Notes: a model not told the origin generated them from the sequence alone. 64,000 nt of DNA from Arthrobacter sp. U41 (GCF_001750145.1 NZ_CP015732.1:558001-622000), one strand, 5' to 3'. Shown: positions 51,964 through 60,979, numbered from the stretch's first letter. A program made the numbers and translations.

Positions 51964-52829
51964 CCCGCAGCCGGTGGCCGGTCCGGGCACTCTGGCTGCT
52001 CACCGGTGCACTGACCCTCCCTGCAGCGGTGACGGGGCTGCTGTTCCCGGAGATCTACCGGGGCGTCGTGCCGGCGGAGCTGCTGCCCGGTGCGGTATCG
52101 CAGGACCTGATGTCCGCCGTCGCGGGCATCACCCTCCCGGTACTCGCGTTCGCCGCGCGGCGCGGGCGGACCAAAGTGCAGCTCGCCGCGCTGGGAGTCC
52201 TGGGCTACCTGTTCTATGCCTACGGCATCTACTCCATCGAGCGGACCTACAACGGCTTCTACCTCGTCTATCTGGCCGTCTTTGCCTTGTCCTTCTGGGG
52301 GATGGTCTTCACAGCGATGGAGCTGCGGGCGGATGGGCCGGTGCGTGCTCGGATACCCAAGGGCATCCGCGTCCTGTCGGCGTCGGGGGCGCTGCTGCAG
52401 CCGCTGATCTTCTATCCGCTCTGGGTTGCCATGCTGCTGCCACTGATGCGGACCGGCGAACAGATCGATTCGCTCTATTCGGTGTTCGTCCTTGACCTGT
52501 GCTTCATCATGCCGGCATTCCTGATTCTGGCGGTCCAGACGTTCCGCGGACGCTGGCCGGGGCTGGTATATTTGCCGGCCCTGTACCTGCTCGGGTTCAC
52601 CCTGATCTTCTCCCTTGCGCTGGGCGAGCTGTTCAAGCCGCTGTTCAACGTCCCCGTGTCGGTGGTGTCCCTGTGGTCCTCGGTGCTGCTGTCCGCACTC
52701 TTCCTGCTGCTGGGAGGGCTGCACCTCTGGAAACTCGAGCTGAATCCCGCCGGCCGCGGGGCCCGGCTCCACGGGACGCACCAACCGGACACCGCGGACG
52801 CCGGCGCCGTTCCCGGTCCGGAACGGTAG
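51960..52829 (+). CDS. Multi-spanning membrane protein of unknown function
   Basis: 289 residues with about eight hydrophobic segments, for example LWLLTGALTLPAAVTGLLF, VLGYLFYAYGIYSIERTYN and WSSVLLSALFLLLGGLHLW. No transporter signature is seen. Translational coupling to the universal stress protein and the following membrane genes suggests a stress-linked membrane cluster. Confidence 0.7.
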   Translation: MTRSRWPVRALWLLTGALTLPAAVTGLLFPEIYRGVVPAELLPGAVSQDLMSAVAGITLPVLAFAARRGRTKVQLAALGVLGYLFYAYGIYSIERTYNGFYLVYLAVFALSFWGMVFTAMELRADGPVRARIPKGIRVLSASGALLQPLIFYPLWVAMLLPLMRTGEQIDSLYSVFVLDLCFIMPAFLILAVQTFRGRWPGLVYLPALYLLGFTLIFSLALGELFKPLFNVPVSVVSLWSSVLLSALFLLLGGLHLWKLELNPAGRGARLHGTHQPDTADAGAVPGPER

Positions 52830-52834
52830 CAGCC

Positions 52835-53275
52835 ATGGCACAGCTGCACGCTTCGGAGCGGACCCGGAGGGCGGAGCAGACCGGACGGCCCGGAAAAATC
52901 ACGGGCTGCTTCTTCTTGTTCACCGGCGGCATCCATTTCGGAATCGTCGCCGCCGGCACCGAGTTCTACCGGCATTTCGCCGACGAAGCCCTGCTGCCTT
53001 TCATCACCGTTGCCTGGCACGAGGTCTTCATGGCCAATCCTGCCGCCTGGGGCATGGCCCTGTCCTTTGGCGAAGTTGCCTTGGGCCTGTTGCTGCTCCG
53101 CGGCGGCGGGTGGGCCACTGCTGGCTGGGTCGGCGTGATCGCGTTCCATCTGGGGCTCTTGCTGTTCGGCTGGGGATTCTGGCTGTGGAGTGTTCCGGCG
53201 CTGGCTTTCCTTGTCCCGTCCGCACTCGCGCACCGGCGCCGTCAGCACCCGCAAGAGAAAGGCCGCTTCCCATGA
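52835..53275 (+). CDS. Small membrane protein of unknown function
   Basis: 146 residues with about four transmembrane segments after a basic N-terminus: ITGCFFLFTGGIHFGIVAAG, AAWGMALSFGEVALGLLLL and FHLGLLLFGWGFWLWSVPAL. A conserved-looking GIHFGIV and AWHEVF carry His residues. It starts 5 bp after the previous stop and overlaps the next gene by ATGA. Confidence 0.7.
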   Translation: MAQLHASERTRRAEQTGRPGKITGCFFLFTGGIHFGIVAAGTEFYRHFADEALLPFITVAWHEVFMANPAAWGMALSFGEVALGLLLLRGGGWATAGWVGVIAFHLGLLLFGWGFWLWSVPALAFLVPSALAHRRRQHPQEKGRFP

Positions 53276-53958
53276 GCCGGTCCCCCGCGTCCACCCGGCT
53301 CCGCGGACCGCTGGCTGCCCTCGCCGCGGCGGCCGCCGCCGCCGGATACGTCCTCGCCCTCCGGCCCCGGCTGCTGACCTGGGGTGCGACCGCCCAGGAA
53401 TCAGCCGGCCCGCTGCCCGGCGACGAACTCGTCCGCACGGCGCGGATGCAGAGCACACGCGCCGTCACCATCAACGCGCCGGCCGCGGGCGTCTGGCCCT
53501 GGCTCGTCCAGCTGGGTGCCGGACGAGGCGGAATGTACAGCTACGACCTGCTGGAAAACGCCGCGGGCCTCGGCATGCACAGCGCGGACCGGATCCTTCC
53601 CGAATACCAGCAGCTCGGCGTCGGCGATGTCATCCCGCTGGGTCCCGACGCGGGTATTCCGGTCCGGCGCCTGGAGAGCGGATCGGTGCTGGCTCTCGGC
53701 GGCAGCATGGATCCGCGCACCGGGAGGATCACCGCTTCCGGCGGGGCACCCGCGGGCCCCCGGCTGGAGCTCGGCTGGACATTTGTGCTGCAGCCCGTCG
53801 ACGAGCGGACCACGCGGCTGCTGTCCCGCACGCGGTACGACTATTCCCCGCTGGCCGTGGGGCTGATCCTCCGGCCCGCGCTGGAGCCCCTGCAGTTCAT
53901 CATGGAACGGCGCATGCTGCTGGGCATCAAGTCCCGGGCCGAGGGCCGCGGCCGATAA
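53272..53958 (+). CDS. SRPBCC-like protein with N-terminal membrane anchor
   Basis: 228 residues. An Ala-rich hydrophobic segment (about 11-28) anchors or exports the protein. Then TRAVTINAPAAGVWPWLVQLGAGRGGMYSYD and WTFVLQPVDERTTRLLSRTRY give the strand-helix pattern of SRPBCC/START-like folds; the longest quoted part is read as two pieces around WPWLVQLG. The ligand is unknown. The ATGA overlap places it in the Usp-led gene cluster. Confidence 0.75.
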   Translation: MSRSPASTRLRGPLAALAAAAAAAGYVLALRPRLLTWGATAQESAGPLPGDELVRTARMQSTRAVTINAPAAGVWPWLVQLGAGRGGMYSYDLLENAAGLGMHSADRILPEYQQLGVGDVIPLGPDAGIPVRRLESGSVLALGGSMDPRTGRITASGGAPAGPRLELGWTFVLQPVDERTTRLLSRTRYDYSPLAVGLILRPALEPLQFIMERRMLLGIKSRAEGRGR

Positions 53959-54072
53959 CCGGCCGGGCCGCGGCGACCATGACCTTGTGCCCTACGCCTG
54001 CGGCCCCTGCGGGCATAGCTTTAATGTTCAGGGGCGGTGCGCAGCCGCCCGCCGACCTCCGGGAGGTAAACG

Positions 54073-54810
54073 GTGAAATCGGCAAAAACAAGCATCATCG
54101 CCGGCATCGCGCTGATGGCGGCCGGCATCCTGCTGCTGCTGGATCTGCTCGGAATCCTCGACAGCGCGGCTCTCGTGTGGCCGCTGATCTTCGCTGCGGC
54201 CGGGACGGTTTTCCTGACCCTGTTCCTCCGCAGCCGGGACAACTGGTGGGCCGCCATCCCCGGCTCGGTGTTCCTGGGCCTGGCGGCGGTCATCCTCATC
54301 ACGCTGCTCGGGCCGAGCTCCGCTGCGGACTGGGGCGGCGCGGTCCTGTTCCTGTTCATGGGCGCAGGCTTCGGCGCGGTGTACGTGCGCGAACGCTCCA
54401 ACTGGTGGGCGCTGATCCCCTGCGGGGTGATGCTGACGCTTGCCCTCGTGGTGGCCCTCCCGCAGGACTGGGAAGGAATGCCGGTTGCCGCCGTCCTGTT
54501 CCTGGGCATGGCTGCCACCTTCGCTGCGCTGTCCCTGGTTCCCGTCCAGCCGGGACCGGGCCCCCTCCCGGGCCAGCCGGCTGCCCTGCCCGGTGAGCCC
54601 GGCGCCGGGGAACCATCACGGATGAAGTGGCCGCTGATTCCGGCAGCCGTTTTGGCCGTGCTGGGGCTCATCTTCGCCCTGCAGGCCACAGTGCTGCTCG
54701 CCGCGAGCGAATTCTTCGTCCCGGCGCTCCTGGTGATTGCCGGGCTGGCGCTGCTGGTCTACGCCTACCGCCACCGGGCCGGCGGCCACCACAAGGTGCA
54801 CGGCGCCTGA
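54073..54810 (+). CDS. Membrane protein, LiaF/DUF5668-like
   Basis: 245 residues from a GTG preceded by GGGAGG. Seven or so short hydrophobic segments occur, starting IIAGIALMAAGILLLLDLLG and ALVWPLIFAAAGTVFLTLF, which resemble the LiaI/LiaF-like transmembrane module of envelope-stress sensors. A Pro/Gly linker lies at about 160-180. No soluble LiaF domain is present, so the role is uncertain. It converges on DUF302. Confidence 0.72.
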   Translation: MKSAKTSIIAGIALMAAGILLLLDLLGILDSAALVWPLIFAAAGTVFLTLFLRSRDNWWAAIPGSVFLGLAAVILITLLGPSSAADWGGAVLFLFMGAGFGAVYVRERSNWWALIPCGVMLTLALVVALPQDWEGMPVAAVLFLGMAATFAALSLVPVQPGPGPLPGQPAALPGEPGAGEPSRMKWPLIPAAVLAVLGLIFALQATVLLAASEFFVPALLVIAGLALLVYAYRHRAGGHHKVHGA

Positions 54811-54814
54811 CGGA

Positions 54815-55228
54815 TCAGGCGCCGCCGGCCAGTTCAGCCATGGCCGCGCGCAGGCGGGTGCCGGCGTCCTCCGCCACCTCGCGGACCGCGGGGGCGTCGC
54901 TGAGCTGCACCATGGTCTGCGGGTCGATCGCATGGACCGTGGTCTCGGCGGCCCCGGTTCCGCGGCGCACCACGACGTTGCAGGGCAGGAGCGCCCCCAT
55001 TTCCGGTTCGGCGGCCAGCGCCCGGCTGGCGAGCATCGGGTTGCAGGCACCGAGGATGACGTAGTCCCCCAGCGCTTCCGCGGCGTCCTCGCCGAGTTTG
55101 GCGGCAAAGGTGGCACGCACATCGATTTCCGAGAGTATCCCGAAGCCCTGGGCGGCGAGCGCCGTCCGCGTCTTTTCGACGGCGTCCTTCCAGCTCAGCG
55201 GGACGACGGCGGTGTAGGTGTAGCTCAT
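54815..55228 (-). CDS. DUF302 family protein
   Basis: 137 residues. The DUF302 pattern is clear: AVEKTRTALAAQGFGILSEID, YVILGACNPMLASRAL, GALLPCNVVVRR and VHAIDPQTMVQL. The fold is a small beta-alpha unit with two Cys (CNP and PCN) that could bind a metal; the role is unknown. It overlaps the upstream fusion gene by 4 bp. Confidence 0.9.
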   Translation of the reverse strand: MSYTYTAVVPLSWKDAVEKTRTALAAQGFGILSEIDVRATFAAKLGEDAAEALGDYVILGACNPMLASRALAAEPEMGALLPCNVVVRRGTGAAETTVHAIDPQTMVQLSDAPAVREVAEDAGTRLRAAMAELAGGA

Positions 55229-56586
55229 GCAGTTGCTCCTGGTGATTGGTCTTTGGTCTGCAGCAGGTAGTCGACGAACCAGTCCCTGGCGAGGATGGCA
55301 GCCGCCGCCAGCGTACCGGGTTCTTCGAAAAGATGGGTGGCGCCCTGGACCACGGCCAGCTGGTTGGGGCAGCGCATCATCGCCTTTGCCTTGCGGTTGA
55401 GCTCCAGCACCTCGTGGTCGTAGCTGCCCACGATAAGGAGCGTAGGCGCCCGGACGGCGGACAGTCTTGGCCCGGCCAGGTCGGGTCGGCCGCCGCGGGA
55501 GACGACGGCGTTTACCCTGGCGGTTGGTTCGGAGGCGGCCCAGAGCGCGGCCCCGGCGCCGGTGCTGGCCCCGAAATAGCCAATGGTGCAGGAGGCCGTA
55601 TCCGGCCGGCTGGCGAGCCAGTCCGTGGCTGAGGACAGGCGGCGGGCCAGCAGTTCGATGTCGAAGACGTTGGCGCGGTTTCGTTCCTCCGCCGGGGTCA
55701 GCAGGTCCAGCAGCAGGGTGCCGAGTCCGGCCTGCTGGAGCACCCCGGCCACATACCGGTTCCGCGGGCTGTGCCTGCTGCTGCCGCTGCCGTGCGCGAA
55801 CAGCACCATGCCCCGGGCCGGGACCGGCAGGTGCAGCTGGCCCTGGAGACGAACCCCGCGCGAGGGGATCTCGACTTCCTCATCGACCTCCGCGGAGTCC
55901 TGCATGCCGGTTGTGGCCGGCTTCCGGGACTCCGGCGGCGAGTTCTCCAGGCGTTTGGCCGCGGCGTCGAGCAGTTGTATCACCTCGTCGTCCTCGGTGG
56001 GCGAGAAATCCCGGTAGTGGTAGCCGACCGCGGAGAACTGGTGTGGCGTGGCGAGGCAGACCACCTCGTCGGGCTCGGTGAGGCTCCTGAGGGTGTCGGC
56101 GGGGGCGACCGGAACTGCCAGGATGACCCTTGCGGCCCCGAGCTGCCGCGCGATCCGGCAGGCGACCCGGGCGGTGGACCCGGTGGCGATCCCGTCGTCG
56201 ACGATCACTGCAATTCGTCCGGTCAGGTCCTGGCGCGTCCGGCCCTTCCGGAACCGGGCTACCCGGTTCTCCAGCACGGTCCGTTCATGGTTCTCGACGG
56301 CCTGCAACTCGGCTTCGCTGACCCGGGCGTGGGCCAGCACGTGTTGTTCCAGAACCCGCGCCCCGCCCTCACCGATCGCGCCCATGGCAAGCTCCGGCTG
56401 GTAGGGAAGTCCCAGCTTCCGGACCACGATGACGTCCAGCGGGGCGTTGAGGGCGGCGGCGACTTCGAAGGCGACCGGGACGCCGCCGCGGGGCAGGCCC
56501 AGGACCACGATGTCCTGGCCCCGCAGGTCCGCGAGCCGCCTTCCCAGTTGCCGGCCGGCGTCGACCCTGTCTTCGAAAATGCTCAT
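55225..56586 (-). CDS. Phosphoribosyltransferase fused to an alpha/beta hydrolase
   Basis: 453 residues in two domains. Residues 1-215 are a type I phosphoribosyltransferase: DIVVLGLPRGGVPVAFEVAA, and the PRPP loop IAVIVDDGIATGSTARVA. Residues 240-453 are a dienelactone-hydrolase-like fold: GMVLFAHGSGSSRHSPRN, the nucleophile elbow GYFGASTGAGAAL, the Asp in LLIVGSYDHEVLE, and the His in VQGATHLFEE. The fusion occurs in several actinobacteria; no activity is known. It is translationally coupled to DUF302. Confidence 0.88.
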   Translation of the reverse strand: MSIFEDRVDAGRQLGRRLADLRGQDIVVLGLPRGGVPVAFEVAAALNAPLDVIVVRKLGLPYQPELAMGAIGEGGARVLEQHVLAHARVSEAELQAVENHERTVLENRVARFRKGRTRQDLTGRIAVIVDDGIATGSTARVACRIARQLGAARVILAVPVAPADTLRSLTEPDEVVCLATPHQFSAVGYHYRDFSPTEDDEVIQLLDAAAKRLENSPPESRKPATTGMQDSAEVDEEVEIPSRGVRLQGQLHLPVPARGMVLFAHGSGSSRHSPRNRYVAGVLQQAGLGTLLLDLLTPAEERNRANVFDIELLARRLSSATDWLASRPDTASCTIGYFGASTGAGAALWAASEPTARVNAVVSRGGRPDLAGPRLSAVRAPTLLIVGSYDHEVLELNRKAKAMMRCPNQLAVVQGATHLFEEPGTLAAAAILARDWFVDYLLQTKDQSPGATA

Positions 56587-57042
56587 CGGTTTGGCTTTCC
56601 AGTCGAGATGTCGGCCGCGGTCTTATCCAGGCGTGCGCTCCGCAGGCTGGGGAATTGACCAGTTGACCGCTCCTTCCCACTATCAGTCAGGAACGCGCCG
56701 GAGGTGAGGGCCATTGTGCCCGGTTTGGCGGGCGCCCCGTCCGGCGCCCGGTGATGCAGCATCTGGCCGGGCGTCGCAGGGTCCGGTCCTCCTCGAGGAG
56801 CAGGCGGGCGCGGTTCCCCTTGCCCAGGGTTCCAGGCCTGCGTACACATGGTTGACGCAGGAAACGAGGGCCCCTTGGGCGTCGGGATGAGTGTGGTCAC
56901 CCAAATCGATACCGGAGGCCCTCGCCTGCACCTCACCGCACGCTATTCACAACGTCGGTGGGAATTGCACCCGGGCTACGTCCGCAAAGCTGAGTCCTTA
57001 CCGTGGTCGGGGCTGGATCGTGGCGTTGCGGGCTGCCGGACG
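56587..57042. other. Gene-free region of about 456 bp
   Basis: I see no gene with a clear start, ribosome-binding site and recognisable domain here, although several overlapping open frames exist on both strands. A stem CCTGCGT/ACGCAGG (56837-56861) with an 11-nt loop is present. The region must contain the promoter of the fusion gene at its left end. Confidence 0.55.
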
Positions 57043-57933
57043 TCAGCCGGCGCAGTAGACGTCAACGAAGTACGTCCGGTCGCCCAGATTGTGATCGGCA
57101 ACTTCGACCGAAACGGTTACTTTTCCGCCGGTGGCTTTGACGGACGATCCATCGGGGCCAGTGACGTGGTCGATGGCGCAGTTGGCCTGATCGGTGAGAC
57201 GGATCAGGTGACGGCCCTGCTCTGCCGCTTCCACGTGTGCCTCGTGGAACGCCAGGATGGCTGGGTTGTATTCGGAGTATTTGGCGTTGGTGGCACCGTT
57301 GGTATCAGTCCACATGGCCAGCATGCCATCGACAGGCTCTGAAACGCCTGGCTTCCAGAACCGGGTGTCGATTTCCACGATCCGGGTATCACGGACCTTG
57401 AAGTTGTCGGTCTTGCTGTAGCGCGGCACAAAGCAGTACTTGTTGCCGGCGGTATTGCAGTTCAACTGTGACGTCGGAGTAACCCAGACCTTGTAGACGC
57501 CCCCGTTGTTTGGGGTGTCGAGGTAGGGGAACAGTTGGACGGTGGCGCCGCCGTCCTCGCCGTCGGAACCGGTTGCGTGGGCGCAGGCACCGGAGGGTGC
57601 AACGCCCTGGATGACACCCGAAGCGTCGACCGTGAACTGCCGGCAGGTCACTGCGTCGGTGGAAAGCAGGGTCTTGCCGGAGGGATCCGTGACCATAAAT
57701 GAGTAGGTGCCTTCCGGAAGCCCGGCGGCGTCGTCGGGTGCATTAATTCCCGGTCCGCCGTTCAGATAGACGTCCTCCTTGGCCTGGTAGATATTCAAAT
57801 TCACCGGAACACCTGAGCTGTCGGTGGTGAATATGGCTCCTGAGAGGGAGGCCGGTGCGGCGGAGGCCGGCAGCGATGGCAACATCAGCGCCGCTGCTGA
57901 TATGACCGCCAGGAACGTGAGTTTACGAAGCAT
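57043..57933 (-). CDS. Secreted protein of unknown function with prealbumin-like domains
   Basis: 296 residues. Signal peptide MLRKLTFLAVISAAALMLPS with cleavage near SAAPA. The mature protein is Thr/Asp/Gly-rich and beta-like; LPEGTYSFMVTDPSGKTLLS and GGVYKVWVTPTSQLN resemble the repeated fold of SpaA/SdrD-type prealbumin-like domains. Six Cys occur (CRQF, GACAH, LNCN, YCFV, NCAID, VYCAG), consistent with disulfides outside the cell. There is no sortase motif. Its G+C content looks lower than that of its neighbours. Confidence 0.75.
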   Translation of the reverse strand: MLRKLTFLAVISAAALMLPSLPASAAPASLSGAIFTTDSSGVPVNLNIYQAKEDVYLNGGPGINAPDDAAGLPEGTYSFMVTDPSGKTLLSTDAVTCRQFTVDASGVIQGVAPSGACAHATGSDGEDGGATVQLFPYLDTPNNGGVYKVWVTPTSQLNCNTAGNKYCFVPRYSKTDNFKVRDTRIVEIDTRFWKPGVSEPVDGMLAMWTDTNGATNAKYSEYNPAILAFHEAHVEAAEQGRHLIRLTDQANCAIDHVTGPDGSSVKATGGKVTVSVEVADHNLGDRTYFVDVYCAG

Positions 57934-58173
57934 TGTCTTTCCCCTATCGGTATCGGTCCGATTGTCCAGATGCCGGTGGGGTAGAACCGGAAAAGACAGA
58001 GCGGATCCGGCCTTAGGGTAGGACCGGCCAGGGCGGGTTTCACGAGTATCCGATACTTGCTACCGGCAACAAAGTACTCGAGTCCCCACTGCCTCTATGC
58101 ATCCGGCGGGGGGCGTGGAGTCGCCCGGCCAAGGGCCAGACCGCACGCGCTTCGAGGTCACGCAGTTTAAGGT

Positions 58174-58902
58174 CTACGCTGTGGGCGCGGCCGGGGACCC
58201 GGCAGGCGGCTCGGCGGCCGGCACCGCCGGGGTCCCGGCGGTGGCATCCAGGATGGTGCGGATCGTGTCCTCGTGAGCCAGGATCCGGAAATGGCCGGCG
58301 GTGTCCAGCTGGACATTCCGGGCGCCCGGCAGCACGCTGCCCTCGGGGATATGCGGATCAAAGAGCCCGTAGACCGAGGTGATGCGCTCGTTGACGCGTT
58401 CCTCCCGGGAGAGCTGCCTTGTCACGGAACTCCGCGGCGAAAACGCGCGCAGGCTCGGCAGCAGCATAAACGAGGCATAGCGCGAGCCGGAGAACGGCGA
58501 GCAGACAGCCACCATGCCCGCGATCCGGCGTTCCCGGTCCAGCTGCATCATCACAAGTTTGCCGATCAGTCCGCCTTTGCTGTGGGCGACGATCATCGTG
58601 TCCGAAAGGTCCTGCTCCCGGATGTATCCGGCAATCAGATCCGCAGCCTTGGGTACAGCAAGCCGGTTCCGGCGCAGCAGAGTGAGCACGTGCACCGGAT
58701 GGCCCGCCTCATGGAGCCGCTGGACCAGCGGCAGCATGAAGCGCCAATCCTCGTAGACTCCCGGAATCACGACCACGGGCCGGCCGGTGCCGCCGAGGAA
58801 ATCGTCCGGGCTGGTCCGGGAAACGGCGCTAAGGAGCTGCCGGCCCGCGGCATAGAGGTAATCCTGGACCCACCAAGCGACGGATTGCAGGACCCTGCTC
58901 AT
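58174..58902 (-). CDS. Alpha/beta hydrolase, lipase-like
   Basis: 242 residues from the ATG at 58902, overlapping the previous gene by ATGA. The fold begins PVVVIPGVYEDWRFMLPLV, the nucleophile elbow is DTMIVAHSKGGLIGKLVMM (AHSKGG), and a His lies in LDTAGHFRILAHEDT. The position of the acid is less clear. The C-terminus is an Ala/Pro-rich tail. It is coupled to a second alpha/beta hydrolase gene, implying joint function on an ester. Confidence 0.85.
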   Translation of the reverse strand: MSRVLQSVAWWVQDYLYAAGRQLLSAVSRTSPDDFLGGTGRPVVVIPGVYEDWRFMLPLVQRLHEAGHPVHVLTLLRRNRLAVPKAADLIAGYIREQDLSDTMIVAHSKGGLIGKLVMMQLDRERRIAGMVAVCSPFSGSRYASFMLLPSLRAFSPRSSVTRQLSREERVNERITSVYGLFDPHIPEGSVLPGARNVQLDTAGHFRILAHEDTIRTILDATAGTPAVPAAEPPAGSPAAPTA

Positions 58903-59699
58903 GCCGGGCGCTCCTGGGGAGTCTCCCTTGCCGCCGGGTGGATCGCGGCGAAGTCCAGGATGGCTCCTGCCACTTCCACGGAGCGGTTGTGCTGCACCAC
59001 GTGCCCGGTGCCTTCGATTTCGAGCAGTTGGCCCCGGGCCGCGTGTGCGGCCAATCGGCCACACCAGTCAGCGGAGGCGACCGGGTCGTCGGCGCCGCGC
59101 ACGACGAGGACGGGCGCGGAGACCCCGGTGATCCGCTCTTCCGTCGGGTAGTCCATCATGACGCGCAGGGTTTTCAGGTACCAGCTCGGGCCGCAGCGGA
59201 AATAGTCCGTGAAGACGATGGCATTCGAGGAGGGGCTTTCGAAGAACAGGCTGTCCCGGCCCAGGGCCAGGGCCTGCTGCACCACGGTGCGGCGCAGTGG
59301 ATCGACCACCGGCCCCATCAGGACAAGCCGGGAAATCCGGCCCGGCTGCTGCAGCGCGGCTTCGATCGCGAACTGGCTCCCCATCGAGTGCCCGACGAGC
59401 ACGAACTCAAGGACGCCCAGCTGCTCCAGGGCACCGAGGATGTAGGTGGCGTGGTCCGCGACGGGGAGGGTTGTCTCGGGGTGGGGCGTGGAACCGAAAC
59501 CCGGCAGGTCGATCGAGTACGTGTCAACAGATTCCGCCAGCAGCCCGTGAAGTCTGCTGAGGTAGCGGTGCGAGACGCCGATTCCATGGATCAGGACGAC
59601 GGCGGTCCGCGCCGGAGCGGGTCCGGCGGGAGCCTTGGATACGAACACATGGCCGAGCTGGCCTGCGGCCTCAATCTCGAAGCGTTCGGGCCTGCTCAT
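58899..59699 (-). CDS. Alpha/beta hydrolase
   Basis: 266 residues from the ATG at 59699. The oxyanion segment VVLIHGIGVSHRYLSRL, the nucleophile elbow VLVGHSMGSQFAIEAAL, the acid in VVRGADDPVASADW and the His in EGTGHVVQHNRS form the complete triad. The substrate is unknown. A TCAGTAAGCATACTGA palindrome lies about 50 bp upstream. Confidence 0.9.
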   Translation of the reverse strand: MSRPERFEIEAAGQLGHVFVSKAPAGPAPARTAVVLIHGIGVSHRYLSRLHGLLAESVDTYSIDLPGFGSTPHPETTLPVADHATYILGALEQLGVLEFVLVGHSMGSQFAIEAALQQPGRISRLVLMGPVVDPLRRTVVQQALALGRDSLFFESPSSNAIVFTDYFRCGPSWYLKTLRVMMDYPTEERITGVSAPVLVVRGADDPVASADWCGRLAAHAARGQLLEIEGTGHVVQHNRSVEVAGAILDFAAIHPAARETPQERPA

Positions 59700-59748
59700 G
59701 GTGGGCTCTTTTCTGTTCAGCGCTTTCTTCCTGCGCCGCGGTCGGCGT

Positions 59749-59765
59749 TCAGTAAGCATACTGAC
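59749..59765. promoter_or_regulatory. 17-bp near-palindrome upstream of the alpha/beta hydrolase pair
   Basis: TCAGTAAGCATACTGAC (arms TCAGTA/TACTGA) matches the consensus YYARTAAGYAWRCTKAY shared with 31809-31825 and 61845-61861. It is 50 bp before the ATG at 59699, in the promoter position. Confidence 0.5.
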
Positions 59766-59778
59766 AAAATGCGGCCGA

Positions 59779-59988
59779 TCAGCGTTCGCGCCTGTCCCGC
59801 TCGCTGAACTCCTCGTCAAGGTCGTAGTGCCTGAACTCGGTTTCCGGGTTCGGCTCGCCGTCCGCGACATATTCGTAATCCAGCTGCCGCTGAACCTGGC
59901 TGTCCAGAACCTGCAACTCTTTGTTTCCCACCTCGCTCAGATCCTCCGGGAACTCATCCTCCGGGGTGAGGTGCAGCTTCTCGGTCAT
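59779..59988 (-). CDS. Small acidic conserved hypothetical protein
   Basis: 69 residues from the ATG at 59988, preceded by GAGAGG. The protein is very acidic, EDEFPEDLSEVGNKELQVLD then YDLDEEFSERDRRER, with the middle QVQRQLDYEYVADGEPNPET. No domain is recognised. An upstream extension in the open frame lacks a ribosome-binding site. Confidence 0.65.
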   Translation of the reverse strand: MTEKLHLTPEDEFPEDLSEVGNKELQVLDSQVQRQLDYEYVADGEPNPETEFRHYDLDEEFSERDRRER

Positions 59989-60212
59989 GGCACGCCTCTC
60001 CGGCCGGAGGTGGACTCGAAAAGCTGTGACCCGGCCGTCTCTAGGATAGCCGCGGCCGGAGAGGGTGGGAATACAGGCGTCGGACACGCGCCAGGGGCTG
60101 CCATGGCTCGGCCGCGGCCGCCGCTGTATCTTGGGCAGGTCAGGACCGTGCGGGCCCGGCAGCGCAGGTGGGCCCGGCCCGCCGATAACCGCCGACGAAA
60201 AGGGAGGAACGG

Positions 60213-60458
60213 ATGAGCACCGAATCCAAGGAACCAGAGGACATCGTCAAGGACGGCGTCGAGGACGCAGACCAGCCGGGGAAGGCGCCGGTAGCCCGCG
60301 AGGAGGGCGCCGAGGCGGCCACTGAGGGCACTGGTGACACCGAGGCGCGGGCCGCTGCGGGGGCCGAAACCGCCAACGAGGCGACGGGGCCGGCCGAGGA
60401 GCAGGATGAAGAGTCAGGTGACGACCGCGGCCTCACCACGGATTCCAGTCCGGACTAA
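60213..60458 (+). CDS. Small acidic disordered protein
   Basis: 81 residues rich in Glu, Asp, Ala and Gly (for example EEGAEAATEGTGDTEARAAA), without hydrophobic core. It has a strong GGGAGG ribosome-binding site and a terminator hairpin after it, so it is likely expressed. The composition resembles small stress-related disordered proteins of actinobacteria; no function is known. Confidence 0.6.
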   Translation: MSTESKEPEDIVKDGVEDADQPGKAPVAREEGAEAATEGTGDTEARAAAGAETANEATGPAEEQDEESGDDRGLTTDSSPD

Positions 60459-60490
60459 CAAGCCGTGACCGACAGCGGCTGCGGGGACTT

Positions 60491-60530
60491 CGGGCAAGGT
60501 CCGGACCCCGGTGGGTCTGGACCTTGCCCG
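60491..60530. terminator. Bidirectional terminator hairpin
   Basis: CGGGCAAGGTCC-G-GACCC-CGGT-GGGTC-T-GGACCTTGCCCG is a near-perfect stem between the convergent small acidic gene and the VOC gene. No long T-tract follows on either side. Confidence 0.8.
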
Positions 60531-60559
60531 GGATCAACACAACCCGGCCGGGTTGCGCG

Positions 60560-60979
60560 CTAAGCCTGGCCCGGCTCTGGGCCGACGTTGACGAGCCAGT
60601 CGGTCCCGAATTTGTCGGTGCACATGCCAAAGATGTCACCCCAGGGGGCCTTCTCCATGGGCACGGTCACCTTTCCGCCGTCGGCGAGCTTGTCGAAATA
60701 GCCGCGCAGCTCGGCCTCGTCGGAACCGCTGAGGGACACGGAGATGCTGCTGCCGGGCGTGTACTCCATCCCGTTGGGCGTGTCGGCGCCCATCAGGACC
60801 ATGCCCTTCTCCGCGATCAGCATGCCGTGCATGATCTTGTCCTGTTCGGCGGGATCCTCGCTGGCGTGATATTCGCCAAAGGTGCTCATGTTCAGTTGAC
60901 CGCCGAAGACCGACTGATAAAAGGACATGGCTTCCTTGGCGTTGTCGCGGAAACTCAGGTACGGGTTCAGCGTGGTCAT
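60560..60979 (-). CDS. VOC-family protein (PhnB/glyoxalase-like)
   Basis: 139 residues with the PhnB-like pattern LNPYLSFRDNAKEAMSFYQSVFGGQL, quoted as two halves around AKEAMSFYQSVFGG, then MHGMLIAEKGMVLMGAD, SISVSLSGSDEAELRGYFDKL and PWGDIFGMCTDKFGTDWLVN. These are the two beta-alpha-beta units of the vicinal oxygen chelate fold. The metal and substrate are unknown. Confidence 0.9.
   Translation of the reverse strand: MTTLNPYLSFRDNAKEAMSFYQSVFGGQLNMSTFGEYHASEDPAEQDKIMHGMLIAEKGMVLMGADTPNGMEYTPGSSISVSLSGSDEAELRGYFDKLADGGKVTVPMEKAPWGDIFGMCTDKFGTDWLVNVGPEPGQA

Noticed and set aside
56587..57042. Insertion-sequence remnant or small gene between the fusion gene and the secreted protein
   Set aside because: Open frames exist on both strands, but none shows transposase motifs, terminal inverted repeats or a ribosome-binding site.
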